Of a stretch of DNA of 39,778 nucleotides, positions 20,438 to 31,310 are shown one piece after another. The stretch lies in the NCBI GenBank assembly GCA_958430865.1, contig CAUDNR010004414.1, forward strand, positions 1-39,778, read 5' to 3'. The notes beneath the pieces were generated by a model. It saw only the letters and a list, made by a program, of their open reading frames with translations. It was not told where the DNA came from and ran no database searches. This DNA comes from Entrophospora sp. SA101. Lineage: Eukaryota; Glomeromycota; Glomeromycetes; Entrophosporales; Entrophosporaceae. The first letter of the stretch is position 1; each line of letters begins with the position of its first letter. Both the position numbers and the translations under genes were made by a program.

Positions 20438-21495
20438 TTATTTTCTCTTTGGTTTAAAGGCAACGGTAGAAATCTTTTGTCCTGATATTCCACCAAAAGT
20501 AAATGTTGGATATTTCACATGATCATAATATTCAAATTCTACAAATTCGTGATATATTGTGACATAAATATAAAACATATATAATGTAAATAACACGCAT
20601 ACACATACACACACTCATATATATAATACCACATACCATCTTTAAAATTTTCAATTAATTCATCATTTGTCCAATTACAACTTGTTATTAGGAAATATAC
20701 ATTGTCATTATGTCTATGATTTAATAGATTGAAAACATTTTGTGAATAAACTTTATAAAAAGCTGGATCTTTTAAAGTGATTGCATCAAATGTCCCTTTA
20801 TCCAATATAATATCAAATTTTTGTTGCTGATTTGTTGATTTATTGCTTAAATAATTTTGATAAAAAATAGATTTTCCAATTTCATTATCATCATTATTTT
20901 CAATAAAATCATAAACATAATATGAAATTATATGGTCAAAATCTTGATCTTTTGCTATATTTTTTGCTAATTCAATAGCATCAGATGAATAATCTATTCC
21001 AACCAGATTTGTGTATTGATGATTTTTTGCTAACTCTAATAAAAGATGACCATTTCCACATCCTATATCTAATATTGATGTTGATTTGGAAGAATTAGAA
21101 ATAACCTGCAAAAAATAAATAAAATCTGTGAAAAATCTATAAATATATATTATTAAATAAATGTATCAATTAATTTACCCAATTCACCATTTTTTCTACA
21201 CTATCTTGACCGAACCTTTTTTTCAAAAGATATTGATAAATTTGTTTGTTTAGATGATGGCGATAGTTACTATTATTATTATTAAAGATTACCAAATCTC
21301 TCCAATATCACCAAATTCTTGAAAATTTTTATTTTCACGTTTATATAATAAATCCCAACTAAAATATTAACAAGAAGTCAGCAAATTACTATTTATTATT
21401 GATATTGGATTAATCATCTTGCCTAATTCTAATTCTATATATACGTACTATTCTTTTTTTCCAAGTTCAGAATTTTGTTCATTCTCTTTGGACAT
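20438..21495 (-). CDS. EFM4: EFM4-type eEF1A lysine N-methyltransferase
   Basis: Five exons, 21495-21449, 21358-21293, 21215-21179, 21105-20637 and 20538-20438, joining to 239 residues. The start is MSKENEQNSELGKKEYWDLL, followed by FQEFGDIGEIWFGQDS, the family's N-terminal signature. S-adenosylmethionine motif I is ILDIGCGNG (61-69), followed by LVGIDYSSDAIELA. The class signatures DKGTFDAI (152-159) and FLITSCNWTNDEL (about 188-200) are typical of METTL10/EFM4, which methylates a lysine of translation elongation factor 1A. The C-terminus YPTFTFGGISGQKISTVAF matches the family end. A Met inside exon 4 (MQVIS) is not the start, because the splice CAG|GTT and the three upstream exons carry conserved sequence. 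The enzyme is expected to be cytosolic. Confidence 0.93.
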
Positions 21496-22573
21496 TATTA
21501 TTTTATATGTTTGTGTAACAATTTGTTATCTGATTTTTATATTTCAAAATATTATCTTTATAATATTTATAATAAAATATTATCATAATGTTAGCCGAAA
21601 TTGTTTCCAAAATATTTCGGTATTAGTATTAATAACCATTATTATTATCATTTGATTAAACAATTCGGACATAATGATCGTTTATCAATAATAAGAAGGT
21701 AATTTCGATGATTTACTGATTTAAATCTACTAGTATAAGTGGCTCTTTCATATATTTTCTGGACCAAATGCTAAATTATTAGCCTGTAGAGATAATACCC
21801 AAAGATATATATACCTAATGTCATTTAACACTTCAGGAGTTAAACATGGCAGAATATCATTTTTATTTGATTTCGATATATAATTAATTCCAAATCAGCA
21901 ATAGATGATTTTTTGGAAGTGAATATTTTTAAACCACTTATAATACAAATAAAATAAAGAATTTCAAATCTTTGTTATTTTGACAAATAATTTTGAAGGC
22001 TCCCTTTCATCTTCAATATATTGAATTGGGTCCCTTAGATAGATTTTAATTATCAGAACATGATAATAAAATTTAACATAATTTTTAAACTAAAAATACC
22101 TAATTTCAACGACAAATAATTAAAGACTGAAAATTCTTCCGAGAACCATGCTTGAATTTCTTATTTAACCACGTAGCTTTGTATATGAATCCATTGACAT
22201 AATTTTAATAAATTTTTCGATATAATATTATTTTTTTGAATCAAATTTTTTTCTTTTTCAAAAATTGTTAAGTTGTAAGCCAAATACTTGAACACGAATC
22301 GTTACACGGCATAAAATTTTGAATATCGTCTGCAACAATGTCCATTGTTTTCAATTTTAATTATTTATTGATAATGAGCAAGTAAAAAAAATACCATTAA
22401 CAAATAATCATAAAAAAAATCATAATCCATTTCTGTAAATTTTAATTCATGATAATAAATTTATTTAGTGATTCCTATAAATATTTGTTATAATAAGAGA
22501 GAAAGAAATTAGTTGTTGGAGGAAAAAAACAACAATAAAAAATCATAATTATGTACTAAATCAATAAAAAATA
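21496..22573. other. Intergenic between EFM4 and SOD1
   Basis: AT-rich, about 1.1 kb, with the EFM4 promoter side at 21496 and the SOD1 3' flank at 22573. No gene, RNA or clear repeat was recognised. Confidence 0.4.
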
Positions 22574-23198
22574 TTAATTACCAATAACACCACAAGCAAG
22601 ACGAGCACCTGCATTACCAGTTGTAAGTGAAAGCTCAACACCACCTTTACCAAGATCATCTGGATCAGCGTGAACAACTACAGTACGTCTATATTAATTA
22701 AAGGAAGAGAATGTAGGTGCATGAGAGAAAAAAAAGGAAGAAAAAATGATACAAATTTATAAATAGATAAATTTAAATACCCGATTACTGAGCGTTCGCC
22801 AATTAATTTAATTAGTTCATCTGAAAATGAGTCTTTAACAGTGCCATCAGGACCAACTAGAACATTACCCAAGTCACCTACATGACGATTTTTAATATCT
22901 TGACGTGCACCATGAAGTTTCTCATCAGGATTATAATGTCCACCTGCTGACGTACATCCATTGGTGTTATCACCATATTCACTAAAAAAAAGTTAATTAG
23001 TGAAAAATTAAAATAAAACAAAGAACCATTATTATTAACTTACTGAATATGAAAACCGTGATTTCCAGGTTTTAAATTTTTAAGGTCAATTTTAATAAAA
23101 ACGTCCTTATCTGCGCTTTCCTGTTCGAAGGTAACAGTACCACCAGCAGTGATGCTAGGGTTATCACCTTTAAGAACTGCAACAGCTTTAATCCCCAT
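22574..23198 (-). CDS. SOD1: Cu/Zn superoxide dismutase
   Basis: Three exons, 23198-23044, 22981-22781 and 22688-22574, giving 156 residues (usual 153-155). Cu and Zn ligands are all present: H50 and H52 (GNHGFHIHE), H67, H75, H85, D88 ([20 protein letters not shown]) and H125 ([11 protein letters not shown]). The disulfide pair C61/C151 and the active-site Arg R148 ([13 protein letters not shown]) are also present. It dismutates superoxide to oxygen and peroxide. There is no signal peptide, so it should be cytosolic. A frame extending upstream to 23252 adds a hydrophobic stretch, but the family starts at MGIKAVAVL, so I use 23198. The C-terminus ends GVIGN directly after the conserved core, where most homologues add a few more residues. 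Confidence 0.96.
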
Positions 23199-25029
23199 TT
23201 TTATCGTAAAAAAAATTAATAAGGGTAAAAGAATAAAGAGTAAATTATCCAATTAACAAAAAAAATTTTTTTTTTTTTGAAAAAGAATGTTTGTTCCTTA
23301 TTTATAACTATGCTGATGAAGATGATTGATCAGCAAAAATGCCCACCAAAGATTATTTATCATCTATTATCAGATCTTTTTGAAGTTTAATTAATTTCTT
23401 TTTATGATATATTTTTTGTGTAAATAAGATTTTCCCATTAATTTAGGATTTTCAAGAATGTAGTTTATTATTGGCTAGATCTTTTACATATAATAATAAA
23501 TGTATTAGTGTTAATCCAATCAATCTAATCCAATTTCAAAGTAGTATCAAATAATCATTCCCACAATATTTGGAGTCGTCAAGTTTCTATATAAATTGTT
23601 TCGATTTACTTGTTATTACAACTGGTGCTTTTGTAAAAAATTAAATTTACCAGAAGAAATTTTTCGGCAAAAAGGATTTTCTATGCAATTAACATAAATA
23701 GACAATTTACTTACCGATTTTTATTATGAAAAATGTGCGTTATCGACAAACCGCTTGCTGTAGTTTGGTGGTAGAATTCAGCTGCAGCAGAAGCAATATC
23801 TCTTATTAAATATGCGATCACAAGTATATGTACTTATTCATAGAGATAAACTCTCCGAATCAAGAGTTACACCCAACAGATTAATGTGAAATCAAAAGAT
23901 TATAATACTATTCTAATAGGATATAAAAGAATAATAATGGGAAATTACGAAAATTGTTGATTATGAAAGATTTAAAGCATGCGAAGAAGGATTATCGAAT
24001 GATTATGCAATTGGCCATGTACTAGCAATACAGTGGCCAATAGTCGATTAGAATTGGATGAAGGTGGTTATATTTATTACAAGTGTGGAGGATATTTTTG
24101 CTGTTGGTGATGTACAAGATAAGAAGCTATTACTAGTTCAAGAACTGGTTGTACGAGCGAGAAAGTCTCGAATAATTAATACCAATCGTAATATTTGTTT
24201 ATTTGATAATAATAATACTTCTTATTATCATTATAATGTAGCATTAATAATTCATTTTACCATTATTACTTTTTGAAAATGCTTTCAAAATTTTTAATGC
24301 CTTAATTTGATACTAGTGTTTTGGATTTTTATGGTGCATACGTTATTAAGGAAAAACCATCATTAGCGTAAAATATTGGGGTAACATAATGCCGATCAAT
24401 AACAAAAATAAAAATTGTATCAGAGCCTTCAAATAAAGAGATACAGACATGAAACTAAGGGAAATTATAATAAATAGATTAAGCTTTTATATTACAGAGA
24501 ATTTTTTTATATATTCTAAAGAAATTGAAAAAAAGATTGCTAATAGAAAAACTTTATAACCAAATGAGATAGTGGAAAAGGCTCTCAGTAACTTTATTAT
24601 AGAAGACTTAAACAATAAAATTATAAAAAGTTTTGTTTAATTTTATTATGAAAAAAAAAAAAGTTATTATGGCTTAAAGTTATTCAATTTATTATTAAAT
24701 TTTATCATGAAAATTTACATTGTAACTGATAAATCAATAGAATTTCTTTTTATAATTCATGTTTTCAAAAAATATATTGTTAGTTGAATTTTGTTGTCAA
24801 CTTTTACAATGTGTTGAAATATATGCATATAATAATTTGTTATATTGATGATCAATAGCCATCAAACACCACAGTAAAATATGGGGCTTTTTTTATTTTA
24901 AAACTTTGCATTTCTAATTACAATGTGTAATAACAATGATGCTGTTAATTAAAAGATTTAAAAGATTTAAAAGATTTGAATCAATTGAATATTTGACACT
25001 ATAGAATCATTTTTAAAAAAGACATTATT
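23199..25029. other. Long intergenic region, no gene recognised
   Basis: About 1.8 kb, AT-rich. The 23199 end should contain the SOD1 promoter. A small open frame at 24058-24276 (+) has no family features. Region 23690-24110 is less AT-rich and could be old decayed sequence. A short direct repeat 'ttaaaagattt' occurs three times at about 24949-24978. Confidence 0.4.
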
Positions 25030-25740
25030 TTTTATGAATTCTAGGTTTACGTCGGTCAAGATTAGATTTGGTGATAAATCTTTTTACTATCCACTTATGT
25101 CAAAATTTAATCCAAGATGAAATTTTGTATGTCGTAATAAATTACTTTTAGCACAGAATGATTTGTTACATCCTGGGAATTCACACTTGAATCTTTATTC
25201 TTAGATGAACAGATTTTGCGGATATTTTAAACAGCAAATCTTTTGATACATTCTGGATATTTACACCTAAAATCTTTTATTCCAAGATGAATAGATCGTA
25301 GTAAATTAGATTTGATAACAAATGCTTTACCACATCCCGGATATTTACTCACACCTAAAATCTTTTATTCCAAAAATGAAACCTTGCATATATGTCGTAG
25401 TAAATTAGATTTAAGATCTAAACATTTATGCATCAAAATTTCTTTTTTATAATGCCGCACAAATAATTTTCTTGACTTACCACAGCCTGGAACTATGCAA
25501 ACAAATCCTTTGATCCATGATATCATGATTATTTCCATTATTATTGCTGTTATAATTATTAATATTAATAACATAATTGGTGAAAGACGCATTATTAGGA
25601 GTAATATATTGATTAAACATCATCAAACACCCTCTTTATCGCTAATTTCAGTATCGTTATCTTCAACTATTCGCTTTCATTATCTTCCTTCAATTTTGCT
25701 ATCATAACTAATTTCATTTTCATCAATATTGTTATTTTCA
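25030..25740 (-). pseudogene. Decayed C2H2 zinc-finger protein gene
   Basis: On the minus strand several TFIIIA-type finger fragments are readable in different frames. They include FVCIVPGCGKSRKLFVRHYKK (from about 25500), CLDLKSNLLRHICK, DFRCKYPECIKRFAV, and FKCEFPGCNKSFCAKSNLLRH (lowest coordinates). The linker 'LGIKDF(R/K)C' recurs between fingers. Upstream (about 25560-25740) is an Asn/Asp/Glu-rich low-complexity stretch, as seen before fingers in fungal transcription factors. Stops and frameshifts separate every finger, and no splice pattern restores one frame, so it is dead. It would have encoded a DNA-binding regulator. Confidence 0.72.
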
Positions 25741-26208
25741 TTATCATTTTCATTATTATAATTATGATCATGATAATTTTCTAGAAGCTTTTGATTTTAT
25801 TATCATTATGATTAATCTATATTTATGCTTACCTATTATAAATAAATTTCATTGGCTGAATCCCGAATTCCAGTATAACATTGTATTCCAATGAAAAAAA
25901 AACCCGGAACGATCATTAAAGTCAAAATAAAAGAAATTCAAGACTTCATATAAACAACTTTGCTTTGTGGATTTCATAAGAATGATATAACTCAAATTTT
26001 TAATGAATCTATATAAAGAAAGGGGAGATTATTAGTGTTAGTTTTTTTTAATAGAATATTCATTCACGAATGTTCGTTTCGATTTTTAGCATAATTTAAA
26101 AACATAAATGACGCCGCAATTGCTTATGATATATTTTACAATAATTTGATCTTGGGAGATAACAAGATTCAATTGGCCTGGGATGTTCAAATCCTGTCGA
26201 GGTTGAAG
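25741..26208. other. Intergenic, no gene recognised
   Basis: AT-rich sequence with simple (ATT)n/(CATT)n words at its left edge. Nothing else was seen. Confidence 0.4.
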
Positions 26209-26448
26209 CTAAGGTTTCTGGTCCAAACTATTTCCGAAAAAAAGTAGCCTTGGCAATAGTTTGGGCTTCTCAAGATTTTTTATAAGAATTATGAACATAA
26301 TAACCAACCTATTTCGGTTTAAATAATTTAAAAATAATTTTGGCTATTAATAAAATAGTTGGGCCTATATAAAATTAATTTTATCCAAGGTATTTCAGTA
26401 ATTTCAGCTACTAATACTAAGAGAGGTAGTTTCGATCAAAAACCTTAG
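26209..26448 (-). mobile_element. MITE-like repeat, copy 2 (inverted partner at 17724-17949)
   Basis: A 240-bp unit starting CTAAGGTTT (26209) and ending AAACCTTAG (26448), i.e. with 9-bp terminal inverted repeats. Its reverse complement aligns with 17724-17949. It has no coding frame. The outer flanks contain GTTGAA on both sides (26202-26207 and 26448-26453), possibly a degraded target duplication. It is a non-autonomous DNA element of unassigned superfamily. Confidence 0.75.
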
Positions 26449-27264
26449 TTGAACCAGATTTTCGTGTAAAATGACATTTTCGCTAGCTTTATTAAGTGGA
26501 TCAATTAGAAGATCTGATGGCAAATATTTATTTGAGAAAAAATATTTAATTGCTGATAGCATGTGATGAATTGTTAATTCATCAGCCGATCAATTTATTA
26601 TTTGAGAATTCGGAAATATATGAACACATGACAAGCTCATGGAATAGAAATGAGTAAAAAATTTTAATTGAAAAAAAGAATGGATTTACCAAAATCTCAA
26701 TCCAATCCATCAATTATCCAGACTATTCCAAAATTTTGCAAAGAATTGATTGCCGAATAATACTTAAAATCTGATGATATTATAATCATGAAAATCGATA
26801 CTAATGTCCATATTGGAAAGAGATGATCTTGGGTTAAAAGAGATTGGGGGAACTTTGTGATTCAATGGGAGAATAGTTCAATCGGAAAATTCGGAAGAAA
26901 AAAATATATCAGAATGTAGTGATAATGATTTCAAGGAGTTGAAAATCACATTAAAGATGTTTCTCCATTGATAAGATTCGGGAAAATATCCTCTGACGAT
27001 TTCATAAAATGGCATTTGAAGAACTATATGATGATATAACATTTTACTATCTTATGAAAGGGAACACATGTTTAAAACAAAAAATTGTTATTATTGCTAA
27101 ACTTGGATAGTGAAATACATTTCATTTATTTGGTCTAGTGTCTTTTAACAAATAGATTGTTCCTTTTGTATCCATTTTTTTTAAAATTTTCTTTTGCATT
27201 TATTTTTATTATAACGTGATTGGATAGATTATAATATATAAGCGGGCAATAATACCAAAAAAAA
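26449..27264. other. Intergenic with possible decayed coding sequence
   Basis: From an ATG at 26683 a short frame reads MDLPKSQSNPSIIQTIPKFC and stops soon; the next ~300 bases give further short coding-like pieces in other frames (YLKSDDIIIMKIDTNV, NFVIQWENSSIGKFG). Composition is less AT-rich than true spacer. I do not recognise a family, so this is only a suspicion of a dead gene. Confidence 0.3.
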
Positions 27265-27267
27265 AAG

Positions 27268-27530
27268 GTGAGAGATGTTAACGAATCATTAGCGTTCCGT
27301 GTCGCAATCCAAAAAAGGGAACAAAATGGTCGTAAAGGCGGTTGCAACAATCATTTTTATATGACGCAAAGGTGGTAGCAACCACATCAAAAGTTGCAGC
27401 CGGTATCCTTACGAATCATATATTGAATACATTGAATATATTGCATAACCATCATGAACATTGCAATGATAGAAATGATACAATCAATAGTGGGGACAAA
27501 AGTATTATTCATGCACAAGGAAAGGATTAA
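27268..27530 (+). pseudogene. Coding-like remnant containing dispersed repeat copy B
   Basis: Two adjoining frames look coding: VRDVNESLAFRVAIQKREQ from about 27268, and YDAKVVATTSKVAAGILTNH followed by ILNTLNILHNHHEHCNDRND up to the stop at 27530. The second part aligns with 13045-13150 at DNA and peptide level. The composition (Ala/Val/Thr-rich, then His/Asn-rich) does not match a family I know. A broken copy of a repeated gene or transposon-borne sequence is the best description. Confidence 0.45.
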
Positions 27531-28145
27531 ACAACAAATAAAAAAAGATAAATGATGGTTATCTATCTTATTCAACAAAATATATAATTTAAACATGAGA
27601 AAAAAGCAACCAACTATTTCTTTAGTTAATCTGCAATTTATATTACTTTGTCATTGTTGCATTATTAATTTCTCCTTTGTTACCTGCCTTCATTTCTTTA
27701 TTTTCCCAACTGATATGAAGAATTAATCAAGAAAGAAAAATGAGAAAAAAGTGACTCAATTAAAATATTATTGAACACTGAAAGCAACGAGCTGAGAATG
27801 CCAGGCAAGTTAATGAAATACACTTGGATGAAGAGAAAGACAATTAATTAGCCGAAAAATTAGAAATCAGGAAATAAATCAACAAGCCCAAGGAATTCAA
27901 TAACTAAAACAAGAATTATATTTAGCCAATAGCATTACCAAGGAAAAAAACAAACTACAAAAGGTTACAAAAAAGATGAGAAATTCATCTAAAAAAAAAC
28001 ACGAGCAAATAATTAAAAATAAAAATGTAATATATACAAATAAAATAATAAAATAAAATAAGAAATAAAATATAAGGAATAAATAAATGTAGATATAAAA
28101 ATAGATTTGTTTCGGAATTAGGGTATTTCGACTAACAAATTAGCG
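27531..28145. other. Intergenic, A-rich on the plus strand
   Basis: Strong purine (A/G) bias on the plus strand from about 27720 to 28080, giving Lys/Glu/Asn-rich peptides in all frames with stops. It may be a decayed coiled-coil coding region (e.g. 27790-27990), but no continuous frame exists. Confidence 0.35.
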
Positions 28146-28397
28146 TTAAATCCTAATTCTGGTAACAGTTGCAAAATTTGCATAATTGTATAATGGTGGT
28201 TTTTCAAGTAATTTAAAATTTTTCGATTCAATGTTGCTGTTTGTTAAAATTTTTTTGTCTTTTACTAACAAACAATTAATTAATATTTTGATACTATCAG
28301 CAGAATAAAATGGATTTTCCCATAAAGTTGAAATATTGTTATGATGCCATTGTCTATTAACAAGAATGCAAGAATATAATGTTTTTGTAACCATCAT
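28146..28397 (-). pseudogene. F-box family protein, N-terminal fragment
   Basis: An 83-codon frame reads KTLYSCILVNRQWHHNNIST followed by LWENPFYS and LLEKPPLYNYANF. In the large F-box family of Rhizophagus the box ends 'TLYSCxLVNRxWCxxxIPxLWxNPF', followed by 'PPLFNYxxF', which this matches closely. The first half of the F-box (LPPECLxEIF...) is absent upstream of the Met pair, and the leucine-rich C-terminal part is missing, so it is truncated at both ends. Intact proteins would serve as SCF substrate adaptors via Skp1. Confidence 0.72.
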
Positions 28398-28917
28398 CCT
28401 TTATGTATTTGAATATTGGTATTAAAAGTTCAGGTGGCACTCTCAACATTTTGTTACTTTATATAACATATTATATGGGGGAAGTGACAATCGGTTTTGT
28501 TATTGATCTTGAGATCCAAAATGGATACCAAATAAAGGCCTTTATAATTCAATTTTTTGATATGTGCGCAAACAAATTCCTATATGTATCACATACAAAA
28601 TAAACATTCCATTTTAAGATAATTGGCGCTGTGGCGTAGATAGTTCATCAAAAAAAATAACTAGAGATGTGAATGTTATATAACATAATAGAATTCTTTA
28701 CAAAAAAATTTTCTTCCCACACCCACATTTAAATGCTGGAATACCAAAGCAAATCAGGTGTGCTTAAATGTATTATGGTCAGATGAAACCATAAAGGATC
28801 CAAAGCCACAAATCATAATATAATTTGGGAGATGTAAATTGAGAATGAATATTGGAATGTTTATGATTTTGATGAATAATTTGGTTTTTTTTTTATATTC
28901 CATCACTAAAATACATA
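28398..28917. other. Intergenic, no gene recognised
   Basis: AT-rich. A 66-codon frame at 28403-28603 (+) has no family motif. The word AATTGGCGCTGTGG (28619-28632) recurs in inverse orientation near 36424-36437, hinting at a shared repeat, but the similarity does not extend far. Confidence 0.35.
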
Positions 28918-29537
28918 GGCAAACTCGGATATGATAAAAATTTCCAGCAATTTTTTTTTATATTTAAAAATCTCTTGATAAGTCGGACACACATATAAAA
29001 CTCACGTTAAGCTGTAAGTCGGACAACTCCTCCAGCCAGATAATAACAAATGACTCTCGATAAGTCGGTTCACGTGATTTTTGTAAATGTTTGAGAGATC
29101 ATCTTTACTGTTTTTAGTAATGTAGAATAATTTAAATATGTTTCGTGAATAATATATTTTTATTGTTGTATATTTATTATCAATCATATATAAATTTATC
29201 TTTTGTGAATAATAATACTTTCAACGAAATAATGATATACAAGTAAATAGTTTATTTGTTTCAGGATTAAAAGATTTAAAATGGAAAATTGACAGAAAAC
29301 AAAATAATTATTTTAATACAAACTAGTGTGGATATTTATTTAGATAAAGAATAGCGCATTTTTTTGTTTTTATCTTCTGTTTTATCAAAAGTTATTTTTT
29401 CAATTATTATAATTATTATTAATTTTTTATAAATAAATAAACGGTTTAAACAATTTTTCAAAAAAAAAATTTTTTTTTTTTTGCATATTTCGACAAGTCG
29501 GATTTCTCGATAAGTCGGACGACTTATCGAGTTTACC
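28918..29537. mobile_element. Non-autonomous DNA element with 'gataagtcgga' subterminal repeats
   Basis: The ends GGCAAACTCG (28918-28927) and CGAGTTTACC (29528-29537) form an imperfect inverted repeat flanked by TA on both sides. The motif (tc)gataagtcgga(c) occurs at 28977-28988, 29014-29024 (partial), 29057-29070, 29491-29502 (variant) and 29507-29520. It occurs again inverted at 29520-29530, making a hairpin at the right end. Such subterminal transposase-binding-like repeats and TA duplications fit a pogo/Tigger-type member of the Tc1/mariner superfamily. No transposase frame is present, so it is a deletion derivative. Confidence 0.62.
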
Positions 29538-30191
29538 TATATAACTCTTTTAATTAATAAATAACACACACAAGACATTTTTTTTAAATAACGTTATTTT
29601 TTCGTATACATGAAAATACACAGAATACACAAAATCCTTCTGATCACAAAGGTCAGTGTGAACTAAATGAAACATTCTCTTTCAACTTCATCAGTATAAT
29701 CAAATATGGTCAATTTTAATTTCACATACGTGTATTACGATTCGCGTATTAGTATATATATTAATATAGTAATAATAAAAACATAAATGCAGGGGAAATT
29801 GTGGCTGAGATTTTCAAATTAGTAATTTGTAATTTAACACAAATAAAACTATATTTTAAGTAAAATGCAGTTTCGTCCAACAAATATTTTTCTTTTCTGT
29901 GCCTCTCATTAAGCCGCAACATTTCAAAGGCATACATTGAAGCTTCTATTATCAAAATATTTTGGAAATAGAAGCCTTTTATTCTTCGTTTGTGTATAGG
30001 CTTTATTCTTTACTTCTTTAAGGAGCGCATTTCACCAGGAAACCTATTCCCTATGAACTTTGCATTGTAAATTTTGAAGCATGCAATTTTTAAACGTGCA
30101 AAATTACGGCCCTGGGTCCCTTCTTTTATTAAATTTAGGTTTCTTTTGGCCATAACTGTTACAAAGCCTTTTTTTTCTCATTGTGTTACTC
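29538..30191. other. Intergenic upstream of the membrane-protein pseudogene
   Basis: AT-rich. A 64-codon frame at 29761-29955 (-) shows no family motif. No other signal is seen. Confidence 0.35.
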
Positions 30192-31310
30192 ATGAAGAGA
30201 ATAGGAGGTTTTAATTCTCGTGCTGCACATTACCTTTTGTTCCTTTCTTTTTTCTTTTTTATCCGAGCCCAAAATGCCCAAGATTGTTATTCCGATATCT
30301 ATGATTTCCTTTTTTATAATATCTTACCTCTGATTATTTTGTTGGTTTATATTACTGAAAAAAAACCTTGGTTTGGTACAATCGTTTATTTTGTAGATGA
30401 TTTTATCATTTTGTCTTGCTTATGCGTTTTTTACATTTGACCGCAATGTTACAAAAGTGTCTAATTATTTTCCTTTTCTTTGTCAATTTGGCTTATGCGA
30501 TTATTTTTTGGTATCATGCAACATTTAAAAATGCGTGAACGTATAATAATACCAGTATTCAGCAGCGTTTACATGGGATCGTTTTTGCTTTTTATTTACA
30601 ACATTGCTTGGTGGACAGCATTTGGAATAGTTAATACAAAACATTACAATTTTTAATCGTAATCCCGTTTGTTATTTTATTGTGTACTATTGTCTATGCG
30701 CAAAAATTTCCAAATAATGATAATTACAAACGTTTATCACAGATGACATGTTTATTCATTTTCTCGACTTTGATGATTTATCAAAAGTTTATGATCCAAT
30801 ATCTGTTTACCTAGACCAGTTTTGATCACAAAATTGATCTTTGGAATTACACTTTTGGGTGTTGGCATGCTTTTGTTTTATTTTATCGAATGAAGATTCC
30901 GGAGAAATTGGATTTTTTTAATTGTTTCAAAAAAGGATTCCCGAAGTTTCATTTGGATGGGACAAAAGAAACTGTTAAAGCGGTCAAGAGAATCAAGAGA
31001 GTACGAAAAGAAATAGATAAAGCATGCGATGTAATACAAAGATGAGCGGATAAACATTCTGGGAACACTAAAAAAGAGTCCTCGAACATTGATCCGAAAA
31101 GAAGAAAGAGCAATTAAAAAAAGAAAAGACGCAGATAAGTAGTCGAAACAATTCAAGATGAAACAGATGAAATAGTTAATAAAATACAAAAAGAAACAGT
31201 TACAGCAGTCGATCGAATACAAAAAAAAACAGTTAAAGCAGCCAATAAAAAAAGAGATGAAATACAAAAGAAACGGATGAAAATTCCGAAATACATTTTT
31301 AAATAAACTT
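30192..31310 (+). pseudogene. Decayed multi-pass membrane protein with coiled-coil tail
   Basis: From ATG 30192 an 82-codon frame has a signal-peptide-like start (AAHYLLFLSFFFFIRAQN), then transmembrane-like IYDFLFYNILPLIILLVYI and IVYFVDDFIILSCLCVF. After a stop, further hydrophobic pieces continue in other frames: IIIPVFSSVYMGSFLLFIYN, IAWWTAFGIVNTKHYNF, LIVIPFVILLCTIVYAQKFP, and LITKLIFGITLLGVGMLLFY. Then comes a conserved-looking cytosolic part (HAFVLFYRMKIPEKLDFFNC) and a Lys/Glu-rich tail with repeats such as KETVKAVKRIKR, KETVTAVDRIQKK and KKTVKAANKKRDEIQKK. That gives a protein with about six or seven membrane segments plus a coiled coil. Stops and frameshifts between segments argue for a pseudogene; a multi-intron gene cannot be fully excluded. 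The family is not recognised. Confidence 0.5.

Noticed and set aside
20539..21111. Methyltransferase starting at the Met in exon 4 (MQVIS) and ending at an in-frame stop near 20539
   Set aside because: The splice sites CAG|GTT and GATG|GTATGT and conserved sequence in four other exons show a five-exon gene.
23199..23252. Upstream in-frame Met adding a hydrophobic leader to SOD1
   Set aside because: The family begins at MGIKAVAVL and the extra residues come from T/A-rich 5' sequence; a secretory leader is not supported.
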